Shown here one piece after another: positions 37,101 through 53,559 of a stretch of DNA of 64,000 nucleotides. Source of the stretch: Trogon surrucura. Lineage: Eukaryota > Chordata > Aves > Trogoniformes > Trogonidae. Position 1 is the stretch's first letter. The number at the start of each line of letters is the position of its first letter. The notes beneath the pieces were generated by a model. The model saw only the letters and a list, made by a program, of their open reading frames with translations, ran no database searches and was not told where the DNA came from. Position numbers and translations under genes: made by a program. Location: NCBI GenBank assembly GCA_020746105.1, contig CM036643.1, positions 1,506,501-1,570,500 on the forward strand, given 5' to 3'.

Positions 37101-40100
37101 ATCCCCTCCAGGTAGATCTGCGACGCTTTTCTCTCCTTGTTCTGCTTGGGAGTGGGTGTTTCTTTAGCGCTTTTCCAACATCCAGCCAATACGTGTATAA
37201 ATAGTTGGGTTTTACCTAAGAGGTGGTGGCACTTACATATATAGCTTGTGCAGGGAAGATTTCTGACGGTTGAGATACTTCCTTGACAAGAAGCATAACA
37301 GGGAGAAAGGAAGCTTTTATAGGAGACGATCTGTTTGCTCAGCCTAACAAAACAAAGGCCAGAAGGGGTAGGATTGCTACACATAAAAGCGCCCAAGAGA
37401 AAGCCAAGACACTTATTTCAGCATGAGGACAATGTTGGCACGAAACCAACAGGCAAAAAAAATTGGCTACAAATAAATACAACTGGGATTAAAAAGGAGC
37501 TTCGTAACTTTTAGAACACTCAGCTTGTGGAATGGCCTTGCAGGGGACAGTCTGGATGGAGGTTGCGAGGGCAGAGCACCGTACCTGTGTTAACAAGATC
37601 CTCGGACCATGCATGGACAGCAGGTCTGGATTTAACTTCGAAGGTCTCCCCTTGCCCCGTGGCTCCATCGGTAAAGACATCCCACACGTAGGTCTCTGAA
37701 AGTGGGAAGCTAAACCTTGCAGCATGAGGAGGTCCCAGGGCTCAGTGTCCCCATAAAGCTCTGCCAAAAGCTCTTGAAATATTCCCAGATGAAAAGTCGA
37801 TCCAAGCAGATACATGAGCCGGCTTCCCTCAGATTGCCTGTGCCCTGGGACTGGTAACTTTTCAAACCACTACAACGAGCACGGATCTTGGAGAGCTACA
37901 ACAGCAGCTTATTTTCAAGGAAAATTAAGATCAGCTTGGTTTCCCTTGTCTTAGTTTCCTCCAAAGAAACGTGACACAGCTGTTGTACCTGGAGGTCAGG
38001 GTTAAAAAAGGTCTCATCAGAACTGCTGCGAGAAGTATTTTGGCTGAAGAAAAAGAGTTTGAATGTGTCCTGTATGAATACCTTAGACTGAAGAGAAACT
38101 CTTCTTGCCCGTGGTAACAGAACAACGAATAGCAGTTGGGAACTTAGGGCGGAAAAACCCGAATACTTTGTCGTAGTGAAGGCAGAGATTGTTTAGGGAA
38201 ATGTCGGCCTCCCTGACACTGAAGGGTTTAATGAACAGGAATAATTCCTGAAAAGCTGATCGGTTTTTGAGGTAGGAGCACGGGTCATACGGCAACAGCA
38301 ACTAAAACCCTCTGTGATACAAAGGCTCAGCACCAAGAGGAAGAAAACACAGTCCTCTCTGATCGCTATCGTTCAAGGCCGGATGCAGAATCGCTCCGAG
38401 CACGAACCCAGCGGGTTCTCCAGGAGACACCAGTCCTAAAGCCTGTGATATTACAGTCTGAGCTGGAACGATAAAGGCTTAATCTAAATTATTAAACTTT
38501 ATTTGCATTGCTTTGCACGTGAAGCTCAGGAAAGGCTTGTTGTTAAAATACGAAGAGTTTTAAATGTCCCGGGGATGCTGAGAGTGGCGATGCAAAAGTA
38601 GAGAAGCAAATAACGGGAGTTTGGTGTTGTTGGACGAAGACACAAGCTGCAGCGATGGCGGTCAGAGGCCCAGGGTGGTGGTGGTGTCAATCAACACCAT
38701 CACGAGAATGATAAAATAAAATAAAATAAAAAAGTTCTGTATAAATCGATATCACACAGCTGTCTCGGTAACAGTTCCTGGGGAAAACTATCCCGTTACG
38801 ACAAGCAAGCGTGTTTCTGAAACCATTTAAAAATCTTCAGACCGCAACACATAAACCTAACAACACCAAACGGCAGGACAGCAGAAAAGCGTTGAGGGAA
38901 AAGCTCAGTATAACAGAAAAGAGAATTAAACACGACTATCGCTGCCAAAGAATAACCTCCCAGAAATATTTTTAAAGGCAACAAAGAGGATTATCCATGA
39001 GAGTTGAGACAGGATAAGGATGGATAATTTAGGTTCACGAGAACATTTTGCTTATTTCAAAGGTACGCTCAGGAGACTTTTAAAAGCAGCCTGAACCCCC
39101 CCCAGTCAACTTTCCACAGGATTTTAGGTCAGAGGAAGCGGCTTGAAGGCACCAGAGGAACGAGACCTCTTCAGCTCCGATCTCAGCCCTGCCTCTGTGC
39201 CGCCCTTTCTCCCTGCCTCACCTTCCCCACCCGCGGTGGCACCAGCGCAGCGAGTCGCAGCCTCCACAGGGAGCACGAGGGCTGCAGGGACTGAGAGGTG
39301 GCACTTCAAGCTTAAACACACGAAACACAGATCCTGTTTTCCCCGCGTAACGCACACAGGCAGCCCCAGGGATGGTGCAGGACCAGAGCAACACTCTCTG
39401 ATCTCCGCAGGGATCAGTTTTAACGCATGTACTCCGACCCACTAAGCCCGTGACTCGGTTTAGCAGAACTACGGGGCTGTCGTGCCGCGCGCGTTGTTCC
39501 GACAGCTGTAGAGGACTGACCTGCTGGCTCTCGGTACTTCCTGCCACATCCTGTTCCTTGAAGGGCAGCTGATTGCGTTTTCCTCCCTAACGAGCTCAAT
39601 GAGTCTGAAGATGGGCCGAGACTGCCCAACTGGATTGCATCTGATCTTTGGCTTCCACTGGTGCCTCACGGCTGGCAGTCAGAGATCGAGGATATGTCTG
39701 TGCGTGAAGCCAAACAAACGTGGAAATGTCACGGGGAATAAGGAACTGTGAACTGAGAAATTTATGTGCTGCAGGACAAAGGTCTGGGGAAGCACCGGGG
39801 AAGGCAGAGGCACCATCACAATCTGCATTGCTACTCGAAAGGCCGTGCCCCCTAGACAACCCAGAATGGAAATTCTCTGACCCAAGAAAGGGCAAGCATT
39901 TGTACAGGCATCAGACATTCAGAGGAACAGAAAAAATAGCTTCAGTAGCTAAAATACATTCCCCCCAAAACTGCAGAACTAATTCGTAACTCCTGTCCAG
40001 CCAGTTTATTTTCTCTAATCACAACTGCTCCCCTTCTTTGCACACACCTCTGCAGCAGAAAGTTTTCGGATTGTCTGAAAGTACTTGGTAAAAGTCACTG

Positions 40101-41335
40101 TAAGCAGGAAATCAAACTAACTAGGTCACTGGTCCAAGCCTAAAGAGTAATTTCAAGGTTTCTTGCCTTCCTTATGTCACCTCTTTATCTTGTAGCACCT
40201 TACAAAATGTGTTGGTGTTACTAAGAGTTTCAAGGACATGCTCAGCGCTGCGTGGAAGTGCTTCTGCACTCCCCAAGGATCAGGCTCACCCTGCCTCTGC
40301 TGCAGGCAGCCCTGTGGGTCGAGTTAGGGTACCTGGGTGAGACTGCTGGGTTTACACTCCTGGGAATAAACACTCCCCTAAAGCCTCATTACTCTGGAAA
40401 CACAGGGACAGGCATCATCGCCGTCCTCTCGGGAGCACGGCTGTAAAACATCGCACCAGCTCACGCCTTTGCAGCAGGGTAAGCAATGAACCCTACGAAT
40501 CTCAGCTTCTTCTAGAGTTAATAACAAACAGGAGGCAGGGTGAGTTAATTTGTACCTAAAATAAATAAGAAACCTTTAGGAAAACCGGAAAGTTCTAGAA
40601 ACGAAGTCGAGCTGCCTTCATTTCAAAGCCTCCACTCCTAAGTGGGTTGACAACCTGGCGTCTTATCCAGCAGCAATTTGCTGTCAATCCCCTATAAATG
40701 TCACTGGAGCGCTGGTTCTCTTTGGATTTCAGCCTGTTGCTTGCAGTGCAAGAGGTGGGGAGACGCCGAGCCCTGCGTGGGCCAGGGGTCTGCTCCTCAC
40801 CTGCTGCTCAGAGGGGCTTCCCTGGCTGGAGGTGGGTGGGCAGGGCGGAGAGGCCGTGCTGCAGGGGAAGCTCGCCATGCCACCGCTCTACCTGCTGCGT
40901 GGATAAAGGCTCACCAAGAGCTGCCAAGTCGTCACTTTCGCCAGCCTGAAATTCAAGAGTAAAATTTTTTAAGAAAAAAATGTAAACAACCCGAGCTGCT
41001 AAACTGGAACCGGCTCCACTCTCGCTCCAAGGGATTGCTGACTCTCTGGGTACACAGAACCGTGAGTAAATATTGGTTCAAACACAGGGAGCTCGTGGCC
41101 AAAAGCACAAGGCTGCATTCAGCTCAAATAAACCGGCTGGCAAAAGTGACTGCTGCCGGGGTTGGATCCCCCCCGCCTGCCCCGTGGCACCCCCGAGGGC
41201 TGCCCTGGCTGTTAGCAGAGCTCCGGGTGAGCTCGGGCCAGGGGCTTTGCCAAGTGCTGAATCCGCAGGGATTATACCCAAAATAAAGCAGCGTGCAGCA
41301 CAGACATACAGCTGGAAGAAACCTCGCTTTGCCAG

Positions 41336-41775
41336 TCACAGAATCACAGAATTGTCAAGGCTGGCAAAGCCCCTGGAGATCATCGAGCCCAGTCCGTGCC
41401 CCAACACCCCCACATGGGCCAGACCAGGGCACCAAGTGCCACATCCAGCCTCTCCTCAAACCCCCCCAGGGACGGGGACTCCCCCTGCCCTGGGCAGAGC
41501 ATCCAAGTGCCTGAGCACCCTCTCCGGGAGGAAGGGCTGCCCGAGATCCAACCCGAACCTCCTCTGACGCAGCTTCAGGCCGGGCCCTCTCGTCCTGGGA
41601 GAAGAGCCCGACCCCCCTGAGTACACCCTCCCTGCAGGGAGCTGCAGAGAGCAATGAGGTCCCCCCTGAGTCTCCCCTTCTCCAGCTGAACCCCCCCCAG
41701 CTCCCCCAGCCTCTCCTCCTGCCGGGCAGAGGCCGCTCTCAGGCTTGCACAGGGGGTGAACTGGTTCCCTTACTC
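41336..41775 (-). mobile_element. CR1 LINE fragment, GC-rich subfamily
   Basis: The plus strand begins cacagaatcacagaattgtc (reverse complement of the CR1 3' tail) and continues through catgggccagaccagggcac and gagcaccctctccgggagga into reverse-transcriptase-derived sequence. It matches the copy at 53560-54420 closely in the opposite orientation, over about 430 bp. Confidence 0.9.
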
Positions 41776-44700
41776 TCAAATCTCGAAAGGACGAGTGTGG
41801 GATAGAACTAACGTTCCCTGCCCTTGAGGCCCGTTCATTTTATTTATGGGAAAATATGCTTGTTAACGCTCTTATCGCAGGAAGGATCTAATCGGGGGGG
41901 AAAAGTCTCCTTTGAATCCATCCATTTTAATGAGCTGCTGGGCGAAATGTTTCGGCAGGCAAAGCTGACTCTGAACTCGTTTTCTGACAGAGCGGATTCG
42001 GCACAGGTCTTAACGTTCATCCCGCTGGCATCTGTTTGTTTTGATAACATTTCCAAACGAAATTAGGAGTTACAAAAGCTGAGCCGGGCCGTGCACTTCC
42101 TCGTCCCTAAGGTCGATTGATCCGAGCACAACAGGAACCGAAGGAAAATAAAAGAAGCCACGCCACGCAGCTCGCCTTCCCGGCGGTGAGAGGGGGCAAA
42201 GAAACATCAGAACTCTTCTGTAAGAGAGAAGGGAAGCTAAGCAAAAAAAAATTAAATAAAATCAACGAGTATATCTACCACAGAAAGGCTCCGGCAAGCG
42301 AGGGGAAGGGTTCAGCACGGAAAGAAAATGTTTATGAAAGAACCGCAGAAAGCTGCAGTGAAATGCTGATTGCAGTGGTGGTGGGGGAGGAATTTGCTTT
42401 TTGGGGACCCGGCTCCACGAGGTCACCCCACCGCCCTCTCGGGAGCTAAGGGGAAGGAAAGTGCCGGATCCCTTCTCCGAGCTGAGCTCCCCTCGGTGGG
42501 ATCGCGCCCTTTGCGAGAACAGGACCTCGATCACGTCTCGGTAACTTGGGGAGGAGGAGGAAGGGATGGGGACGTGAGCCACATCTGGCCCGAGGGAAAC
42601 GAAACAGAAAACGGATCGTGGAAGGGAGGAGGATGTTGCAATATCTCCCACTTCATTGTTTTGCAACTACCTCTGAATTCCTCACGGCCGTTTGTTCAGA
42701 GCTGGCAACAACACCCGGAGACAAATCAATAAAAAAAGGGAGCCCACTTCCACTATTTGTCCATTATTCTTAAATCACAGAACCATAATGACAAACAGCT
42801 CAAGCCTACTTTCTTTTCCCAGAAAGGTTCAGGTGCCATCCTCCGGCCGCGTCTCGTGTCTCTCGCCGCGGACCAACCCGCTCTCTAGCAGCTGCATTTC
42901 CTGTTCTTACTTCAAACTTTTCCCCTCATCCCCACATTATTATTATTATTTTTTTATCTGGCAACTGTACAGCGCTGCCTGCTCTAAGTTGAAAACGGAA
43001 AGAAAACAACTCGGCGTCTATCAGGTGAGCCAGCACGACGCTGGATTACACTCCTAAATGAGATTTTAAAGCATTTTAAGCATGTTACCTCAGCTGCATT
43101 CAATCTATAGTCCTCTTCATACCAGCTGTTTTTAAGTGAGAAAGCAGAGATCCAAATTTTCTTTGGGAAATACAGACATTTGCTGGCCTGACGAACTAGT
43201 GCCTGCTTTCTTCTAGTTCAATACCTCGCAAAGATCTCGGGAAAGAAATCCTTCCCTGTGGAGGTAAACATCTAAGAATTCCACCTTAACTTGGCACTTG
43301 GCATGCAGAATCTTCTTCCAGCACAAGTGGGTCTGCAGCAAACCTGACCTTCAAATCAAACCATTCTCACACGGCTGACAAGGAAAACGAGGAGAGTTTT
43401 CCAGCTAGAAAAAAAAGTGGTCTAATTACATGTCCCACAAAGATCAGAATAGAATCAAATAGCGTTTATTTTTGCGGCGGGGAGTATTTAAAATTAGGTA
43501 ACTGGTAGTTAACTGTTACCTGGAAGGATATGAACCAGAAGTTCTAAGGATCAGGAGGTGGATCGACTTAAGAGCCCGGCTTTGTCAGACTTACAAACCT
43601 TATAAAATTTAGAAGTAACACTGCTCAGTGTTTTCATCAAGACCTCATAAGCTTTGGCTATACTTTGTCTCTGCACGGAGCTGACCAAGATGAACATTTA
43701 AATTATTCTGGGACTAAATCTGGCTAAATGACAGGGTGGAAAAGTCATCATACACAATGATTTCTGCGAAAACACATCACGACGGGCATCTCTGCCTCAG
43801 CCTCTGTCCTGTTTTGTTGCTTGGCTACAAGTCTAGGTAACTCTTAAAACTGGAAGAACAAGTAGAGTCTTCCTGAAGTGGAAATAAAGAGAAAAGGCAA
43901 TCAGAATGGCTTGATTTTACAGTCTGGCTCAATTAATTTATTAATTTTATTTTTGTCTTACCTTTTCAGGGGAGTTGCTAAATGTCTAACGCTAGGTAAG
44001 GACTGCACATGCTTTAAAAAAGAGCTCGTGTTTTTCTTTCTCTCGTAGTTCCCCAGTCAGCAAATCAGAGACAGATTAATTCCCATGATGCTGCTAAATG
44101 TCACAAACATCCATTTCCACGCTCAAGAAGAGCCCTGACAGCATAATGCAGCGAAGCAGAAAACATGTAGGGGCTGCTGCTACATGTCAAATACATTTTT
44201 TTCCCATTCACCTTCACTGGACCTTTCTTGCTCCCCTAGAACACGGATGCAGGAGCATCACCGAAACAACTGAACAGTTCATCTTCCTCTAAATAAAAGA
44301 TGGGATACAGCTACGGTATCGACATGCAGGATTCCAGAACCGACAGGGAGGAGCGTTTCAGGTCCTGCACATCCTTCGAAGCACTAGTTTTATGTCATCT
44401 GATCACAAACGCTGGCAAACCTGGAAACAGACAACGAAGAGGAAACACATTCTGTTACTTATCCCGCCCATTTCTTGCTCTAAAATCTGTTTACATGAGC
44501 TACTGGTTTGGAATTTGACTTCAACTTATTCCAGTGCTGCTTTGTTTCAGGAAGTAAAAACTATAAAAGCTTGATGGAGAATCATTAGCTGGTGATATCG
44601 ATTAATGCTTGAGACCTCTTTTCTTAAAAGAGGCTGAAAAGCATGCTGAAACAAGCCGAAAAAAAGAAAGAGAATGAAGTTCTAGAAAATTAAACTCCTT

Positions 44701-46884
44701 GGCTTTCCTCAACCCGAAACAATTTAACCTTGGATTCCTAACGTGGAGTTCAGATGTGTTGCTTCTTCTGTACTTTCTCCATCAATAAGGCTGGTTATCG
44801 AGTAACTCCGACTGTACAAGATATTCCCTGGGTCACTCCAGTCTAGTTGTTACGATCTGCTCGTGTAAGAGCACAGAACAACTGGGGCTCGCAGCGCGCT
44901 CCCCTCTGAGGAGCTCAGCAAGCAGCTCAGGAGAGATCTGACAGAATCCCCCTGCTGCACCTCCTGCTTTGGGCACTACGCTGGTCCTTTAAAACACGTA
45001 TTTTTTGGAGACTGTAGGAGCCAGGGGAACCAAGGGGCCTTTGATGGTGTATTTGAAGACAAGATCATCGCAGGACTTGGGATGAACTAAAGCCTCAGGG
45101 TGTCGATGGATGAGATCTTCTGTTTGCAATTGTCCATCTTGCCTCTGTGTGGAAAGCTACGGTGCCAGGGCAGATGTGGGCAAGCAGGAATGGATGCTGT
45201 CAGGGTTCACTGCCCGGTGGGTTAGGTAACACCGGGTTTTGGACCATGGTGCCAACTAGGAACGCAGCTGAAGCAACTGAGACACTGACACAGAGTTACT
45301 TCTGCCTCCTCGGCTGCCACGGGTGGGGCAATCGTGGCAAAGCAGTGGTAAAACACAGCTGGAGATGGCAACATCTCAAAGTCCCTCAGCTGGTAATCCT
45401 GAAACCGTGAGTCAGAAGCTTCTCTGGGAGGATTTATGAGTCACTGTCACTGCTAAACTGGAAGCCAGGCTATCTCAGCAAAACTGCAGCTGGAACTAAT
45501 CCCACACAGCATTTAACACACACAACCAAAACAGGTCGACCGGGCTTTCTGCGGACGGCGGAGCACCGCGGCGTTATCCGGGTCGCTCAGGCATTAAATG
45601 CAACGACGGCCCCCGGAGGTGACAGGTATCCAAAGGGCAAAGCTGTTCCCAGTGCCACAGCAAAGAGGGAAGCAGCTGCAAAGATGATGTCCTCTGACAC
45701 CGTGCCATTATAGGGAATTACACTCGGATTACTCCATAAATAATAAATGCCATTACTAGAAATAATAAAAGCCATTACCAAACGCCACGGCACTCCTCCC
45801 ACCGACTAACACATTCATCCCCCCATCAGGAAATCCTTTCTAACACAACACACAAAACATGAATTGCTAAATCTCCTCTGATGTGCTTCACTTGGTCCGG
45901 ATATTCCCGAATTGCTGCGACCCTATTGTTTCAAGTTGGTCCCTGGGTGATGCATTAAACGGCAGCGAGCTTCCCCTCCATAAATCAAGAGCCAAATCTA
46001 GAGAGCGAGGTGAAAGCGAGCACAAACGCCTCCGTTACGTTGTGTCCTGGGAGCTAAGAGTAGATACCTGCAGCAGGAAAAGGATTTTTCTCTCGTACCT
46101 CTTACTTACCACGACTCCCAGACTAGCCCAGCGGCTGCTGGCCAGGCCAGGCTTCTGGGCTAAGCTGTAGGGGAACAGCGTTTTCTTTTGGCAACACGCT
46201 TTGTTCCATCCTAGTCGATCAGGACACAGAAGGGGAGGGGGTTCAGACACTTATCCTTGGGCAAAAGTGGAACCAATCAATGGGATATCCGTGTGCCCAG
46301 AGCTCCTGGATGGGAATATTTTGAAGCAAATAAAAACAAAACACTAGAAAACCAAAAAAAAAATGCCCAAACGCAGCTATGTTACCCGAAGGCAGTAAAA
46401 CAGGTGTGTCGTAGCCTGAGTTCAATGAAGAAAAAAGAAATGCAGCCACTTACATTTGTTTTTTTCAGAAAACCATGATTTTGAAAATCATCGCAATGTA
46501 TCTTTAGTAGCTTTCTTTAGCTTTTTGACCTTTCCCACTTAATTTACAAGGCATACTTGACTGCAAACTCGCTTCAGCAGCATTTAAACTGTTACGTTGA
46601 GCTTCCTTTCCACATGGGATCAGATCCGCTGCCCAGGACGTTGCCCTCACTTCCTCCAGCTTCTTGCTCGGGTTTGCGAGCTGAAACATCCAGAAGCAGC
46701 CGAGACGAAGACGAAGTGACAACCTATTTACCTTTTGTCCACACTTGCTGCTTTTAAGGTGAATTTTGAGGCTGACCCTCACCCCCAAGGGGTGTTCCCG
46801 TCAACTTTCGGACTCCTGTCCTTTCCTGCACGCCCTGTTCTCACCGTGGGGCTGCAGAAAGACCCAACCACGGCCCCAAATCTT

Positions 46885-46941
46885 GGACTTCCCAAATCCC
46901 AAACCTCGGATTTCCCAAATCCCAAACCTCGGATTTCCCAA
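46885..46941. repeat. 23 bp tandem repeat
   Basis: Units ggatttcccaaatcccaaac plus ctc begin at 46885 (first copy ggacttcc), 46908 and 46931 (partial). A second short direct repeat, gaggggagccttaa, follows about 40 bp later at about 46972 and 47009. Confidence 0.85.
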
Positions 46942-47450
46942 AGCCGGAGAGGGGCAGCAGAGCCCGACTTGAGGGGAGCCTTAATGGCCCGTTCGTCCCA
47001 ACGCCGCGAGGGGAGCCTTAACGGGCCCCTCCGTAACGAGGTCGAGGGGTGCCGACCGACTTCCGTGGGGTAAATAATGGGGATTTATTCGCTTCCTCGT
47101 GAATTCTCAGCACAAAACCCGTCCAAGAGGCCACTGGCAGCTGTCCCGCAGCCAACCCGGCCTGCACGGGCCGAGGGCGACGGGGAGAGGCACCCACGGG
47201 CGCCCCCAAAACTGGGTGACGGCTGCAGGGGCCCTCCCCAGCACCCGGGAAGGGTTTCTGATTAATTTTTTAACTAAAGTTTCTCTCAGCATCCGGCCGA
47301 CAGACGCCCCGAGGGGCAGCTCGGAGGGCGGCGCTGCTCCCCAGCGGTGCCCATAGGCGGGACCCTCTGCCCACCCGCTCCTGCCTCCCGCCACCGAGCG
47401 GGCAGCACCGGCCACCCCTGTCCCTGCTCCCCGCTTCTCCTCCCGCCTCC

Positions 47451-47885
47451 CGCGCATGCGCGAAGCGGGGCCTGGCCCCTCCCCTCCTCCCCGGTTACCT
47501 CAGCCAAGAGGGGGCGCGGGCGCGGGACTCGAACCGGCGGCTCTAGGAAGGAGTGAGGGCTGTGGCGCCGCGCCGAAGCCTCCCTGCCGAACCCCGCCAG
47601 GCCCCGCCCACCCGCTGCGGGCGTAGCCAATCGGAGGCAGCTATTCCCTCCCCTTCCCCGTCCCGACGCCCTTTAAACCAATGCCGAAGCCCCTCACGCT
47701 ACGAGCCAATAGGGAAGGAGTTCGCCGTTCCGCCCCCCCCGCTCTCCCTTCAGCCAATAGGAAGCGAGTTTTTCTAAGGGACAGCCGGGCCGTTGGCCGC
47801 AAGGGGTCGTTTCGTGCTTGGGGGCGTGGCCCGCTCCGAGGGGCGTTGCCGCCGTTGGGGGCGTGGCCTGGCAGGGGTATATAAG
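47451..47885 (+). promoter_or_regulatory. OAZ1 promoter: NRF1 site, four CCAAT boxes and TATA box
   Basis: The sequence holds a perfect NRF1 palindrome CGCGCATGCGCG (47451-47462) and CCAAT pentamers at 47627-47631, 47678-47682, 47706-47710 and 47754-47758. A canonical TATATAAG lies at 47878-47885, about 100 bp before the OAZ1 start codon, so transcription should start near 47910. GC boxes (gggggcgtgg) lie between the last CCAAT and the TATA box. The layout suits a strong constitutive promoter. Confidence 0.8.
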
Positions 47886-47983
47886 GAGCCGCTGCGGCCG
47901 CGGTGCCATTTTGTGTAGCAGAGCCTGGAGAGCGGCCGGCGGGAGGCGGCGGAGGGTTTCGGGGTTCGGACCAGAGCGGCCGG

Positions 47984-51737
<3,754 letters not shown>

Positions 51738-51811
51738 ATTGCAATGTTTGCCTCTTAGAGCTTTCTTGTTGTCTATAAAGATGATTCTGTAGAAATTTTG
51801 TCAACATCTAT

Positions 51812-51830
51812 TACTATATATATATATATA
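51812..51830. repeat. (TA)n microsatellite in OAZ1 3' UTR
   Basis: About nine TA dinucleotides (actatatatatatatataac) about 80 bp after the stop codon. Confidence 0.85.
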
Positions 51831-51932
51831 ACTCTGTATGAAACGTTGTGACCAACTGCTCTGGTGGTGAGATGTTGAAAATTTCAGACTCCACATCTTT
51901 TTCTGGATTTGTGCGCATGTTGTGGTTGTGCA

Positions 51933-52022
51933 AATAAATGCTCCCTCCAAATTAGCAGTATATTTCTTGAAGTTTAATATTGTGTTTGTGATACTGAAGT
52001 ATTTGCTTTAATTCTAAATAAA
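51933..52022 (+). terminator. OAZ1 poly(A) signals
   Basis: There are two AATAAA hexamers, at 51933-51938 and 52017-52022, 196 and 280 bp after the stop. Both are followed by T-rich sequence, so alternative 3' ends are possible. Confidence 0.75.
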
Positions 52023-52284
52023 AATTTATATTTTACTTTTTATCGCTGGTTTAAGCTGTTTAAGACTTGCACTTGGTGGGGAACTGCCCCGACCATTAAA
52101 GCTGCAGGTACGGAAAGGTGTTGGTTGTTCTTTGCTTGACTAGCTTATAATTTACCTGGAAATAATCCACCAATTTTTTAAAAGCCTGCTTTAAGTCAAA
52201 TAATTAGCAGGCTGCCGGTTTCCGTGGGCGATTAGGATTGCTGCATCCCAGCTCTGTCACTGTTTCAGAAGATACTTAAGTGTG

Positions 52285-52870
52285 TTGGAAGGGACCTCCG
52301 AGATCATCTGATCCCACCTCCCTGAACCAGCCCAGGTTGCTCAGGGCTCATCCAACCTGGCCTTGAGCATCTCCAGGGAGGGGCAGCCACAGCCTCTCTG
52401 GGAAATCTGTGCCAGAGTCTGGCCACCCTGCACTGAACAATTTCTTCCTAAGATCCAGTCTAAACCCATTCTTCTTCAGCTTAAATCTATTTGCCCTTGT
52501 CCTGTTGCTGGACACGCTTGTCAGAAGTCCCTCCCCAGCTTCCTGCAGGTTCCCTTCAGGCACTGCAGGCAGGGATAAGGTCCCCCCACAGTTTTCTCCA
52601 GCTAAACAACCCCAGCTCCCTCAGCCTGTCCTTGGAGGAGAGCAGCTCCAGCCCCTGGGGCATCTTTGTGGCGTCATCTGAGTTTGTTCCAACAAATCCC
52701 TGTCCCTCTTAGGGTGGGGACACCAGAGCTGGACGCAGGGTTTGAGGTGGGGTCTCACCAGAGCCGAGCAAAGGGGGAGAAACCCCTATCCTGCCCTGCT
52801 GGCCACCCTCTGGATGCAGCCTGGGACAGGGTTGGCCTTCTGAGCTGCCTGGAAAGTCACAAGTGCAACG
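52285..52870 (-). mobile_element. CR1 LINE fragment
   Basis: The plus strand starts ttggaagggacctccgagat and runs through gagcatctccagggaggggc, cttgtcctgttgctggacac and ggggtctcaccagagccgag. This is CR1 3' and reverse-transcriptase sequence in reverse orientation, about 590 bp. It pairs in inverted orientation with the same-subfamily copy at 30928-31196. Confidence 0.9.
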
Positions 52871-53559
52871 CTGAGAAGCACAACTTGGGGATCCTTTGAG
52901 CTTCAAGGGTCTTTGAGTATCCAACATGTGATTTTTGCTACCTGAAGTCTCACTAGCAGTGGAGTTTTACCGGTGAGGGCTTGATGAGCTCTTTGGCTGG
53001 CATCTAGGAAGGCTTGTGGCCCCTCTATAACTAAATGCTGCCATCGAGGCTGAGCAGCCTCCGGACCGCTCTTGGTTGTGGTTGAAGCGTGAGGAGAAGG
53101 GGCTGCGGTGAAGCGATGCCTCTCGTTGGGGCCCACAGACACCCGGGAGTGTTCAGGGTACGGAACAAAAGGGAAAGCAGCCTTGTGTGTGGTGGTAGAA
53201 TTAAAATCTGTGCTGAAGTAACCAGAGATGTCCCCAAAGGGCTGTACTTCATTTTTATTTCAGTACTTGCAGCTTTTTTGGTGCCGTTTGAGCTCATTAG
53301 TCCTTCCCCTGTCGAATCCTGGTGCAGTCAATCCTTGGGGTGGGTTATTTTACCAGGTTCTTACTCTTGTGAGTCACTTTAAACAGAAGCCTGTGACCTC
53401 GGTGAGCCTGACAGACCCCAACATTTCCCACCAGCCAGAACATCTGCCTGGGGATGACCCGTGGTTCAACATGTTGTGAACTGTTCCATCATGGGTCAGC
53501 CCTAGGCAGATGTTCTGGTCTAAGCTTTGCTGGAGTCATGGGGAATACACCAAGATGTC

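Larger units (their letters stand above)
22000..47440. other. Gene-poor interval between JSRP1 and OAZ1
   Basis: About 25 kb in which I find no exon of a known protein. Open frames reach at most about 265 codons (34586-35383, minus), are low-complexity or unremarkable, and show no splice-linked partners. Contents I can support: CR1 copies at 30928-31196 and 41336-41775; A/T homopolymers (22447-22466, 29339-29358, 29453-29475); small microsatellites (AAAAT near 38709-38731, TAT near 42938-42950); and a 23 bp tandem repeat at 46885-46941. Base composition falls from GC-rich flanks to more AT-rich sequence at about 37-46.5 kb. Non-coding RNAs or enhancers may be present, but I cannot show any. 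Confidence 0.55.

Noticed and set aside
47500-47550. tRNA-like B-box (minus strand ggttcgagtccc near 47537-47526)
   Set aside because: The T-arm has a mismatch, and there is no A-box, anticodon arm or acceptor stem upstream. It is probably a chance match in GC-rich promoter DNA.
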